A DNA stretch of 64,000 bases, from positions 4,839,501 through 4,903,500 of the forward strand of contig NZ_CP110644.1 of the NCBI RefSeq assembly GCF_026153515.1, written 5' to 3'. The position numbers and the translations under genes are program-made. The notes beneath the pieces were generated by a model. That model was not told the origin of the DNA and searched no databases. It was given only the letters and a program-made list of their open reading frames with translations. This DNA comes from Pseudomonas sp. KU26590 (GTDB taxonomy: Bacteria; Pseudomonadota; Gammaproteobacteria; Pseudomonadales; Pseudomonadaceae). Below are positions 46,071-54,657 of the stretch, in pieces (the first letter of the stretch is position 1; every line of letters starts with the position of its first letter).

Positions 46071-47018
46071 ATGAAAAAGTCGGAAATCGAGAGCTTATGG
46101 ACGCACATCCACTGGCTGTCTGTGCTGGAGGAACAAGGGACTTACACGGCGGCAGCGACACGACTAGGCGTTAGCAAATCCGCAGTCAGCCAACGGATCA
46201 GTGAGCTTGAAGCGGCCACAGGTATGCGCCTGGTGATGAGAACGACACGAAGTGTTCGATTGACTGACGCAGGCAGCTCACTGGTTTCAGAGGTACGCGA
46301 CGCTTATGCCCATATCGCCAAAAGTTTTCTAGACGTCAGGGACTCTGCAGGCGCCGTTCGTGGGCTTCTGCGGTTGACGGCACCTGTCGCCTTCGCTCGG
46401 CAACAACTGGTGCCACGCCTGGCTGGCTTTCTCGAAAAACACCCAGAAGTCCGCGTGCAGCTGGACGTTTCCGACAGCATCAGCTCCATTGCCACCGACG
46501 GGTACGACCTGGCTGTTCGTCATAGTTATCAGGTGCCGGACACCCATGTTGCCTGGAAGCTCTGCGACACCCGGTCTGTATTGGTAGCCACCCGCAGGTA
46601 TCTGGATCGCTGTGGCGAACCCGAAACGCCGGCTGATCTCACCCACCATAACTGTCTGTTTTATCCACGGGGCAGCGACACGCCAGCCTGGACGTTCGAG
46701 CGCTCGTCAAAAGGGAGGGGATTGCGTGAGCGGCTAACGGTCCCGATTAAAGGGACATTCGCCACCAACAACAGTGAGGCCCTTCGTGAAGCGGCTCAGG
46801 CTCACCTGGGCATTGCGCTGCTTCCCGACTTCAGCGCCCAGGCCGCGTTAGCGGAGGGTTCGCTGGTTCAACTACTCGATCACTGGCAACTCAAGGGGGC
46901 GTTCTCGGACGAGATCAATCTGGTTCGGCCTTACTCGCCTCAAATTCCCAAGGCTGTGACGGCTCTGGTGGCGTACCTCAAAGAACAGTTTTCACAAGGT
47001 TTCCAACGAGGATTCTGA
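46071..47018 (+). CDS. LysR-family transcriptional regulator
   Basis: The protein is 315 residues. An N-terminal winged helix (about 10-70; GTYTAAATRLGVSKSAVSQRISELE) is followed by a LysR substrate-binding domain of the type with VRGLLRLTAPVAFAR and VQLDVSDSISSIATDGYDLAVR. The ATG at 46071 lies 124 bases from the divergent tautomerase start. LysR regulators usually control the divergent neighbour and themselves, so this pair is likely a regulator-enzyme unit. Confidence 0.92.
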   Translation: MKKSEIESLWTHIHWLSVLEEQGTYTAAATRLGVSKSAVSQRISELEAATGMRLVMRTTRSVRLTDAGSSLVSEVRDAYAHIAKSFLDVRDSAGAVRGLLRLTAPVAFARQQLVPRLAGFLEKHPEVRVQLDVSDSISSIATDGYDLAVRHSYQVPDTHVAWKLCDTRSVLVATRRYLDRCGEPETPADLTHHNCLFYPRGSDTPAWTFERSSKGRGLRERLTVPIKGTFATNNSEALREAAQAHLGIALLPDFSAQAALAEGSLVQLLDHWQLKGAFSDEINLVRPYSPQIPKAVTALVAYLKEQFSQGFQRGF

Positions 47019-47066
47019 TCATTTCCCTGAACAGCACATGGCCTCAGTGAAGGCACATCTTTACCC

Positions 47067-47162
47067 TTACTCAGCCACGATCCCCTTGAAGTCCTCACCG
47101 CGCCGATAACCCGTGCAGATGAGCGTGGCTCCCTGCCAGGCATGTCCCCAAAAGAGAGACAT
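47067..47162 (-). CDS. Possible 31-residue ORF downstream of the harpin-like gene
   Basis: The frame MSLFWGHAWQGATLICTGYR... to IVAE-stop starts 15 bases after the harpin-like stop codon on the same strand. The composition is protein-like, but there is no Shine-Dalgarno, so it may be the remnant of a longer gene. I do not recognise it. Confidence 0.25.
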   Translation of the reverse strand: MSLFWGHAWQGATLICTGYRRGEDFKGIVAE

Positions 47163-47176
47163 GCGGCAGGAATCGT

Positions 47177-47974
47177 TTAGAGCATGCTCGCTACGTTACG
47201 CACTTGTTCTGGCGCCGCTTTGGTTTCAGACAACGCCCCGGCATAACCGCCCGCCAACATGGCAGCCGGGTTGCCGCGACCACCGATCATGCCTTCGGCC
47301 GCACCTTTGGCGGTATTGACTGCGCCTTCGACGCCGCCTTTGATCATCCCGCCAACGCTGCCGTCAGACTCGCCGATGCCCGTCGCCACGTTACTCAAAC
47401 CGGGGACCATCCACATCGCCTTACCCACTGCGCCAGCGACCGAAGTCAGGCTGTTCTTGTCCGCGCCTTTCTCGGCCACATTGGCATCCTTGGTCTGACC
47501 CTGGGCAGAATCGCCGGCGGAATGCGCACTCGCCCCGCCACCGAACGGCTGCAACAGCGCCCCGATTAACTTATCAAGCAGCTGCAACAAGGGAGAAGAC
47601 GACTTCGACGTCTCACCACTGTTGCCCGGCCCCTGACTTTGCTCAGCCAGTGACTGGTTTTGCATAGCGGCCGGCGCGCCGCTCCCGGCAGGGCCGCCAT
47701 AGTTGACCGCGCCCGTGGGGGACTGCGTGGCGTATTGGGAATTCTGCGTGCTCTGGTCAGCCCGATAAATGGCCGAGCCGCCGCTGGCCAGAGACCCCGC
47801 ACCCTGGGCCACGTTGCTGAAGTTGCCGGTGGCTCGGCTGCCGCCGTTACCGGAATCGGTGGGAGTATTGGACGGCTTGCCAGCGTCGGGCGTTGGCTTA
47901 CCGTCCGGCTTGGAGGCATGTGGAGTGATATCAGGTGTCTTGGGCGACGAGGCGCCGAGTCCGGGTAATTTCAC
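47177..47974 (-). CDS. Harpin-like HrpL-regulated secreted protein candidate
   Basis: This 265-residue protein is rich in Gly, Ser, Ala, Gln and Pro and has no cysteine, a composition typical of harpins and other type III helper proteins. The first 40 residues (MKLPGLGASSPKTPDITPHA onward) are Ser/Pro/Thr-rich with no acidic residue in the first 14, as in type III secretion signals. Residues 128-142 (PLLQLLDKLIGALLQ) form a strongly amphipathic helix. GTG 47974 is chosen because GGAGAG lies five bases upstream; the open frame extends 21 codons further. A perfect hrp box lies 133 bases upstream. No specific effector family is recognised. Confidence 0.7.
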   Translation of the reverse strand: MKLPGLGASSPKTPDITPHASKPDGKPTPDAGKPSNTPTDSGNGGSRATGNFSNVAQGAGSLASGGSAIYRADQSTQNSQYATQSPTGAVNYGGPAGSGAPAAMQNQSLAEQSQGPGNSGETSKSSSPLLQLLDKLIGALLQPFGGGASAHSAGDSAQGQTKDANVAEKGADKNSLTSVAGAVGKAMWMVPGLSNVATGIGESDGSVGGMIKGGVEGAVNTAKGAAEGMIGGRGNPAAMLAGGYAGALSETKAAPEQVRNVASML

Positions 47975-48106
47975 GTTTTCTCTCCAAACTGAAAGGTCGG
48001 TTGGCAGTGCCCCAGGCCCACTCTTGACCACTTGCACAGGTGCAGGCGTGTTGGATGTTGTAACGGGGCGATCGGTGTCGGACTTGCGTAGGGAGTGGGT
48101 TGCCGA

Positions 48107-48135
48107 TGTGTGGCGCTGAAGGGCAGATCGGTTCC
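48107..48135 (-). promoter_or_regulatory. hrp box (HrpL-dependent promoter)
   Basis: On the minus strand the sequence is GGAACC, 16 bases, CCACACA. This fits the hrp-box consensus GGAACC-N15/16-CCACNNA exactly. It points towards the harpin-like gene at 47974 with no gene in between. Confidence 0.85.
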
Positions 48136-48160
48136 TTCAAAAAAACGGTCCGAAGGCTGG

Positions 48161-48440
48161 TTACCTTTGCGGTGCACCCGGAGACATCCGCAAACGCGTG
48201 ATCTTGCCGTCGCGCGCTTCTGCAAGATCGATAGTGCTAACGATGACCGGGCCTTTGGCGAAGTCGCTGGAGTCGAGTTCGATCTACATGCAATCTTCCC
48301 GAGGAAATTTTTCCGCAGGACTTTGTTGATCGGTTCGAAGCGAGGGTCATGCACGAAGGGAGAGCAAACAGCACTTAACCCATCTTCAGTGAAAGCTGGA
48401 CGCAGATTGATCGGTGCCGCATGACAGGCTTGGGCCTGGC
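48161..48440 (-). pseudogene. Decayed hypothetical gene with internal frameshift
   Basis: Upstream of the hrp box the minus strand reads PINLRPAFTEDGLSAVCSPF then HDPRFEPINKVLRKNFLGKI to about 48290. In another frame it continues IELDSSDFAKGPVIVSTIDL and ends ARDGKITRLRMSPGAPQR at a TAA (48161-48163). A stop lies at the junction. The final segment resembles the end of a SnoaL/NTF2-like domain, but I am not sure. It fills most of the 480-base gap between the harpin-like gene and the LysE gene. Confidence 0.4.
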
Positions 48441-48517
48441 TTCACTGCAAAGTTCGATAATGCACGGGTAATAAAGCATGGGGCGCAACGCAACTCACTC
48501 CACCACTGGCAGCACAA

Positions 48518-49168
48518 TCAGACCGGGGCTGCTCCCAACGCTTTGGTGTTCAGCAGACGTACGCCCAGACCAATGAAGAGTGCACCTGTGATGCGCTTCA
48601 AACTTAGCACCCACCAGACGGATTTAAGGCGCTTGCTGAATCGGTACGCCGTGTAGCAGTAAACCGAGTGAACGATGATCACTGTCGCCGCGATGGTGAG
48701 GTACATGATTACGAACTGCCCAGGAACAGATCGATCATGATCAATAAACTGCGGCAGAAAGGCGCAGAGAAAAATCAGTGTTTTGGGGTTGCTCGCTGAG
48801 ACCAGAAACGATTCGGTGCCGATTTTCCAGTTCGATAGTGGGGTGTGGGCGGCCTTAACTTCTCTTTCTGGTTGGATCGTAGGGATGCGGGCGAACAATT
48901 GACGCGCCCCAAGATAGATCAGATAACCGGCTCCTGCGATTTTCAAAATCAAAAATGCCGTGGGAATAGCGATCAGAATGGCACCTACCCCTAACGCCAC
49001 TCCACTGGTGACCAGCATCTGCGCACCAAGATTTCGCATGAGTGTCACGGCTATAGCGGGAGGGCCATACCGCAACGCATTGCGCACGACCAATAGTACG
49101 TTCGGTCCAGGGGACAGGGTCGTCGCCAGATAGGCTAATGCGAAAGTAAACCAGAGGTGCAGTGTCAC
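48518..49168 (-). CDS. LysE/RhtB-family amino-acid exporter
   Basis: The 216-residue inner-membrane protein has about six TM segments and starts MTLHLWFTFALAYLATTLSPGPNVLLVV, the typical RhtB/LysE N-terminus with TLSPGPN. It begins at GTG 49168 with an AAGGAG Shine-Dalgarno. Family members export basic or neutral amino acids or homoserine-type compounds. Substrate and regulator are not evident. Confidence 0.92.
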   Translation of the reverse strand: MTLHLWFTFALAYLATTLSPGPNVLLVVRNALRYGPPAIAVTLMRNLGAQMLVTSGVALGVGAILIAIPTAFLILKIAGAGYLIYLGARQLFARIPTIQPEREVKAAHTPLSNWKIGTESFLVSASNPKTLIFLCAFLPQFIDHDRSVPGQFVIMYLTIAATVIIVHSVYCYTAYRFSKRLKSVWWVLSLKRITGALFIGLGVRLLNTKALGAAPV

Positions 49169-49178
49169 AGAAATCTCC

Positions 49179-49340
49179 TTATTGCGAGCGACCCACTTGG
49201 GAAAAGGTCAGCAGTTCCGTTTGCGTATTTCGCAGGCAGAATCTCATGGCTGATCCTGCGCAACAAGCAACCAGAAAACCTCCCGCCAGGGGGTTCCTTG
49301 CTCCAAAATTACCCAAACCACCGATGACGATCACACGCAT
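49179..49340 (-). pseudogene. N-terminal fragment of a saccharopine-dehydrogenase-like NAD(P)-binding protein
   Basis: ATG 49340 starts MRVIVIGGLGNFGAR, the Rossmann beta-alpha turn seen in saccharopine-dehydrogenase-like proteins. After about 16 residues the similarity is lost and the frame ends after 53 codons at the LysE Shine-Dalgarno. It looks like a leftover of a deleted gene. Confidence 0.4.
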
Positions 49341-49494
49341 TGCCAATCCTTAGCCGCACTCCAGTAGCGAAAGTATAAGGGTGAAACTTGCCGCTCAATC
49401 AAGCACAAACTTACTCGGCTAACTGTTCGGATTGCCTGGTTAAGGAGTGAAAGTCCGCTAATTGTCGATAGCCGTACATAACGTCCTCAAGAGC

Positions 49495-50673
49495 TCAGGC
49501 ACGAAGCCTCGCCCCAGAGATTCCACGCAGCAAAACCGCAGACGCCACAAACGCCAGCGACGCTACCCACACATTCGCAAAATACCCGGCGCTCAACCCA
49601 TACAGCCAAGCACTTAGCAGCCCACCCAGCGTGCCACCCGTTTGATAGACCGCATTGAGTGATGAATTTAGGCTCCCTCGACGTGAGGCTTCAACCAGCC
49701 GCATGGCATCGCCCAGGATCAGCGCCAGCATCAGGTCTCGGCCGAACGCGAAGGCCATGTAGGCGGCGCCTTGTGCAAACGGCGAGCCCTCGCCCCATGG
49801 GATCACCTGGATCACGACCGCGATCGCCATCGAGGCGACGGCGCACAAGCGCAACGGATGGTTGAATCGGCTGGCAAGTCTGGCGGAAAGCATCGCGCCG
49901 AACAGTCCGCCGACCTCGCCGATGAAGATGACTGAGCCCACGGTATCGACGCCAAATGACGACAGGCCGTGTTGCACGAGCCAGCTCGGATACAGCCCCA
50001 GAAACACGTACACGCCAATCGACCAGCAAAAGTACGCGGCCATCAACGGGCGGGTTCCGGGGCTGGCGGAAAGCGACGTCAACCGCTCCTTGTACATGGC
50101 CCAGCTTATTGATGAGGACGACAGTGCGGCTGGCGGCGGCGCGGGGAAGGTAAGCGCCAGTCCGGCAAGGGCGGCGCAGACAACCGCCAGCCCGATGACC
50201 GTGACTTGCCAGGACAGCAGCCCCCCGACAACAACCCCCATCGAGAGTGAGCACAGAAAGGCAATCGGCGCTGCGGTGGTGACATACCCAGCCGCCTTGG
50301 CGCGTCTGGTCTCGGGGACATAGTCCGCCAGGGCGGCGAAAATCGATGCGCCAATCATCGGCATGAACAGCCCTGTCGCCGCTCGGCTCAGTACGATCAT
50401 TGAGGCGCTGTGAGATGCGGCGGTGAGCAGCAGCGTCAGGCAGCAAGCAGCCCCACCCACGGTAATGAACCGCTTCCTGCCGAAGCGATCGATGAGGGGG
50501 CCTAACGCGAGGTTACTGGTCAACGCCACGACTGGAAAAGCCGCCAATATCCACCCGGACTCACTGGGAGAGAGCTGCAGATCATGCTGAATAAAAGGCA
50601 GCAGCGGAATCATCATCACCACGTTGAAGTTGATGATGAAAAACGCTATCCAGAGTATTCCGATAACAAGCAC
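49495..50673 (-). CDS. MFS transporter
   Basis: The protein has 392 residues and about 12 TM segments. The segment between TM2 and TM3 is GPLIDRFGRKRFITVGG (the MFS GxxxDRxGRR-type motif), and VMMIPLLPFIQHDLQLSPSE in TM1-loop is typical of drug-proton antiporters or sugar-efflux proteins. GTG 50673 is chosen because AAGAGG lies six bases upstream and TM1 follows at once; the frame is open a further 82 codons that are not TM-like. It is divergent from the diguanylate cyclase gene. Confidence 0.88.
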   Translation of the reverse strand: MLVIGILWIAFFIINFNVVMMIPLLPFIQHDLQLSPSESGWILAAFPVVALTSNLALGPLIDRFGRKRFITVGGAACCLTLLLTAASHSASMIVLSRAATGLFMPMIGASIFAALADYVPETRRAKAAGYVTTAAPIAFLCSLSMGVVVGGLLSWQVTVIGLAVVCAALAGLALTFPAPPPAALSSSSISWAMYKERLTSLSASPGTRPLMAAYFCWSIGVYVFLGLYPSWLVQHGLSSFGVDTVGSVIFIGEVGGLFGAMLSARLASRFNHPLRLCAVASMAIAVVIQVIPWGEGSPFAQGAAYMAFAFGRDLMLALILGDAMRLVEASRRGSLNSSLNAVYQTGGTLGGLLSAWLYGLSAGYFANVWVASLAFVASAVLLRGISGARLRA

Positions 50674-50779
50674 GAGTGACCTCTTATACGCTTGGGGACC
50701 GACAGCCGAGCCGTTACTGAATAGAGGAACGGTACGATAGCTGCATAGAGCGTACACCAGCCAATTTGATGACGCGCCC

Positions 50780-52378
50780 ATGAAGCCGCTGTACCTAACC
50801 TCCACCAGGCTCACGCCTTCCATGCTGACCAAAGCACTGATTGGCTTCATTGCGTTGGTGTGCCTGACGTTGATTCTGGCGACCGCCTGGCAAATTAACC
50901 AGTCGCGCAATGAACGCATCGCTACCGCTAAAATTTCAGTTTCGAATATCGTTCTTGCCGCCGAACAGCAGGCTCAGGATACGTTACGGCAGGCTGACAA
51001 TACGTTGCGCGATCTCGTAGAACGCGTGGAGCACGATGGCGTTGAGGCGGGTCAGCATGCCCGACTGGAAAAGCTGATGGCTCAGGCCGTGGTGAATGTG
51101 GATGGCATTCAGGGGCTGTTCATCTACGATGCCCAAGGCAAGTGGGTCGCCAACTCCTTCTCCCAAGGCACCCTGCTGAAAAACAACAGCGACCGTGAGT
51201 ACATCGCCTATCACCGCGACAGTACCGATGAGTCCATCCACATCGGCTCCATTGTCGAGAGCCGCAGTACCGGAGAGATGGTCATCCCCATCAGCCGACG
51301 TATCAATGCTGCTGACGGTACGTTTGCAGGTGTGGCGTTAGCGACGGTGCCTGTTGCCTATTTCCAGACCTTTTTCAAACGCATGGATGTGGACGACAAG
51401 GGCGTTATTTTCCTTGCCCTGAACAATGGTGACCTGCTGGCCAGGCGACCGACGCTGACCGCACTGATGACGACCAACGTGGCCAAAGGTGATCTTTTCA
51501 CCCTCTATCTACCCTACAGCGACAGCGGTAACGCGGTGATCAAGTCTGTCGTGGATGGCGTGGAAAGGATCTATGCCTACCGTCGTGTGTCGGGGTTACC
51601 CATCGTCGCCGCCGCTGGCGTGTCATGCGAGCACGTGTTCGCGCCGTGGTGGGACTATGCGTACAGGTCAATGGCCTCGATCGGCCTGATCACGTTCGCG
51701 CTGGTTTTGCTGGGTTTTCTGCTGTACCGGCAAATCCAGCACCTGATCACTGCGGAAACCGAGCTGAATACCGCCAGAACCGCACTGGAGATCATTGCTC
51801 AGACGGACAGTCTGACGCATCTGGCCAATCGCCGTTGCTTCGACGCCGCCTTTCAACAGGAGTGGGGACGAGCGTCCCGGAATAACTCAACCATCGCCAT
51901 TATCTTGTTGGATATTGACTGGTTCAAACAATACAACGACTGCTACGGCCACATACAGGGTGATGACTGCCTGAGTGAGGTCGCAGGCATTATCGGGAGC
52001 TGCATCAACAGGCCCGGCGACTTGGCAGCACGGTATGGCGGCGAAGAGTTTGTGATCCTGTTACCTGAAACACATTTAGCGGGGGCTTTGGTCATTGCCG
52101 AAAAGGTCAGACTCAGCATTGAAAACGCGCACATAGAGCACGCCACCAGCCCGCTGGGTAACGTGACAATCAGTTCCGGTGTCGTGGCGATCAACGCGCC
52201 CGAGAAGGAGGGCTATAAAGCCGCCCTCAAGGAAGCGGATCGACTTCTGTATTGCGCTAAAACCAAAGGCCGCAACCGTGTTGAGGGGCATCTTGCAGGG
52301 CGTGATATTTCCCCTTCAACCTCATCGCTTTCCGACGGGGTGCTTAAAGTTTCCAACCCTGGGTCGATAGCGTTTTAA
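50780..52378 (+). CDS. Membrane diguanylate cyclase with periplasmic Cache-type sensor
   Basis: The 532-residue protein has TM1 at about 15-37, a periplasmic dCACHE-like sensor (about 38-290), TM2 at about 298-318, and then a GGDEF domain. The active-site motif is GGEEF (420-424), and an inhibitory-site RxxD (RPGD, 411-414) is present five residues before it, so feedback-inhibited c-di-GMP synthesis is expected. Met1 or Met15 could be the start; neither has a good Shine-Dalgarno. It could feed c-di-GMP to NfrB-type targets, but no specific link is shown. Confidence 0.93.
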   Translation: MKPLYLTSTRLTPSMLTKALIGFIALVCLTLILATAWQINQSRNERIATAKISVSNIVLAAEQQAQDTLRQADNTLRDLVERVEHDGVEAGQHARLEKLMAQAVVNVDGIQGLFIYDAQGKWVANSFSQGTLLKNNSDREYIAYHRDSTDESIHIGSIVESRSTGEMVIPISRRINAADGTFAGVALATVPVAYFQTFFKRMDVDDKGVIFLALNNGDLLARRPTLTALMTTNVAKGDLFTLYLPYSDSGNAVIKSVVDGVERIYAYRRVSGLPIVAAAGVSCEHVFAPWWDYAYRSMASIGLITFALVLLGFLLYRQIQHLITAETELNTARTALEIIAQTDSLTHLANRRCFDAAFQQEWGRASRNNSTIAIILLDIDWFKQYNDCYGHIQGDDCLSEVAGIIGSCINRPGDLAARYGGEEFVILLPETHLAGALVIAEKVRLSIENAHIEHATSPLGNVTISSGVVAINAPEKEGYKAALKEADRLLYCAKTKGRNRVEGHLAGRDISPSTSSLSDGVLKVSNPGSIAF

Positions 52379-52413
52379 ACCTATAAGCATTTATTGAAAA
52401 ACAGGAACCTCGC

Positions 52414-54033
52414 ATGCGCCTTAGAAACCTCAACCTTGCTCCAAGAGCAGCCCTGTTTTTCGCCTCGATCATCGTTTTGGTTTGTGTGCTGGGCGTATTT
52501 GCAGTCCTGCAAATGGGCAAGCTCAGGGACTCCGAAAAAGACGTCGAACTCAACTGGATGGCCAGCATTCGACAAACAGCATTGATGAACAATGCGGCCC
52601 TTCGCCTCAGGCTCGAAACCCAGCGAGGCCTTGCAGACCCTCAGTCCATTGAAAAGAACATTGACAACTTCGCGGGCTATCGAAAGGCGTTTTCCGATGC
52701 GATCGCGGGTTATGAGCCGCTCATTGCCAGTGATAAAGAACGCTCGTTTTATACACCGGTAAAAAACAGCGCCGATGCGTACGCCAAACAACTGGATATT
52801 CTTGCGCCGTTAATGAGACAGGGCGATATAGCGGCAGCCGTCAACCTCGTGAGTACTGGCATCCGCCCGCTGACGAACACGATGGAAACCCAGATCAAAG
52901 ACTTGACCACCTTTAACGACGAAGGCGCCAAGCAAGCCGGAAGCAACGCAACCGACCTCTATGACAACGGCCTATGGCTGGTGGTCGGGCTGATCACGGC
53001 TGTCGTCGTCCTGACGATTGGCTTGGCATTGCTGCTGACGAAAAGCATTACCAACCCAATCAACGATGCGCTGTCTGTCGCCGAGCGTATCGCCGCTAGT
53101 GACCTGTCCAAGGAGGTGTTGGTCAGCGGCACTGATGAAGCCGGGCGCCTGTTGAGGGCGCTCTCTCAGATGCAGACCAACCTTCGCGCCACCATCTTGC
53201 AGATATCCGACTCCTCTACCCAACTGGCCTCAGCGTCTGAAGAGATGACGGTTGTGACGGAGGAATCAAGTCGTGGCCTTGTTTCCCAGAACGATGAAGT
53301 CAACCAGGCGGCCACAGCGGTCACCGAAATGAGCGCAGCCGTTGATGAGGTCGCGCGCAACGCGGAGTCCGCTTCCGAAGAGTCAAAGCGTACCCAGGGC
53401 TATACAGAAGTAGGTTTGGCACGCGTGGCTCAGACACTGAAGTCCATCCAGAAGCTGAACGGTAACGTTGAAAACACCAGCGAACAGATTCAAGGGTTGT
53501 CAGAGCGTGCCCAAAGCATCACTAAAGTGGTCGAGGTGATCAGGGCCATTGCAGAACAGACCAATCTGTTGGCGTTGAACGCGGCTATCGAAGCAGCCCG
53601 CGCAGGCGAGCAAGGCCGTGGGTTTGCGGTGGTGGCTGACGAAGTGAGGGCCTTGGCCCATCGTACCCAGGCGTCAACTCAGGAAATCGAGCAGATGATT
53701 GCGGCCATCCAGAACGATTCTGACCTGGCCGTGAAGGCGATGAACACCAGCAGGGATCTGGCGACAGAATCACTGGGTGTTGCCCAGGAAGCCAGTACCT
53801 CGCTGGATCAGATATCAACGGCCATTATTCAAATTAATGAACGTAACCTGATGATCGCGACAGCCTCGGAAGAACAGTCCCACGTCGCACGGGAAGTTGA
53901 TCGGAATCTGGTCAGCATTCGCGAGCTGGCCATTCAGAGTTCTGCAGGTGCCGCCCAGACGGCAACCGCGTGTGGCGAGATGTCGAAGCTGGCGGTCAAT
54001 CTAAATCAGTTAGTCAACAAATTCGTGGTGTGA
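52414..54033 (+). CDS. Methyl-accepting chemotaxis protein
   Basis: The 539-residue transmembrane chemoreceptor has TM1 (about 12-32), a periplasmic four-helix-bundle ligand domain (about 33-188), TM2 (about 189-210), a HAMP domain ([20 protein letters not shown]), and the signalling domain with hairpin tip [23 protein letters not shown] 52414 has AGGAACC ahead of it. It lies 35 bases after the diguanylate cyclase gene, possibly co-transcribed. The ligand is unknown. Confidence 0.93.
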   Translation: MRLRNLNLAPRAALFFASIIVLVCVLGVFAVLQMGKLRDSEKDVELNWMASIRQTALMNNAALRLRLETQRGLADPQSIEKNIDNFAGYRKAFSDAIAGYEPLIASDKERSFYTPVKNSADAYAKQLDILAPLMRQGDIAAAVNLVSTGIRPLTNTMETQIKDLTTFNDEGAKQAGSNATDLYDNGLWLVVGLITAVVVLTIGLALLLTKSITNPINDALSVAERIAASDLSKEVLVSGTDEAGRLLRALSQMQTNLRATILQISDSSTQLASASEEMTVVTEESSRGLVSQNDEVNQAATAVTEMSAAVDEVARNAESASEESKRTQGYTEVGLARVAQTLKSIQKLNGNVENTSEQIQGLSERAQSITKVVEVIRAIAEQTNLLALNAAIEAARAGEQGRGFAVVADEVRALAHRTQASTQEIEQMIAAIQNDSDLAVKAMNTSRDLATESLGVAQEASTSLDQISTAIIQINERNLMIATASEEQSHVAREVDRNLVSIRELAIQSSAGAAQTATACGEMSKLAVNLNQLVNKFVV

Positions 54034-54189
54034 ACCAGAGGCAGATCACTGAAACGCCGTGTACTCAAAAATGCGCGCCATGCACGGCTTCCGTACTGCC
54101 ATTCGCCTTAACCTTCCGATGTTCCTCAGTGTTCTGTGCGGGCTGAGTGCAGCAATGCACCGCCCTCAAACACCCAGCGTTACGGGTAA

Positions 54190-54379
54190 AACCTCGGCAA
54201 GGTGATTATCTGCACACCCACCCTGAATCAATCGTCCCTCGACACGGTTGCGACCTTTGGTTTTAGCGAAGTAAAGGAGTGGATCTGCTGCTTGCAGAGC
54301 GGCTGTATACCTCTCTTTCTCTGGTGCGTTGATCACTACCACACCCTAGCTGATCGTGAATTTTCCCAGCGGGCTGGCT
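54190..54379 (-). pseudogene. C-terminal remnant of a GGDEF domain
   Basis: On the minus strand one frame reads ASPLGKFTIS, a stop (TAG), then GVVVINAPEKERYTAALQAA and YFAKTKGRNRVEGRL. This parallels the end of the diguanylate cyclase at 50780 (SPLGNVTISSGVVAINAPEK, LLYCAKTKGRNRVEGHL) but with about a quarter of bases changed and a stop. It is an inverted, decayed relative on the far side of the chemoreceptor gene. The rest of the 624-base gap 54034-54657 holds a GGCGGC-GAGA-GCCGCC hairpin (54528-54543) and probably the kup promoter; I see no gene. Confidence 0.7.
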
Positions 54380-54657
54380 GAGTGTCATCAAAACAACAGA
54401 AGGACAGTCCCGTTAAGATTTTTACGGTTTTTTTACGGCGCACGGTGTGTCCATACCGATAATGGGCAAACATTTTTACCCCCCTGTCACAGCGAAACAG
54501 GGCGACTGCTGAATGCGCAGGCTGAATGGCGGCGAGAGCCGCCGTCACCTGCAATCTGCATCGCCAGCAAAGCATCGCCACCGGTGCGGGGGTCCATCCA
54601 GTTCGGCTCTGAATCCCATGAAATTGCGCTTCGGCCACCACTTGCGAGACGCAAAAA

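Noticed and set aside
54380..54657. Possible riboswitch upstream of kup
   Set aside because: Only one short GC hairpin (54528-54543) is evident; no c-di-AMP or c-di-GMP aptamer sequence was found.
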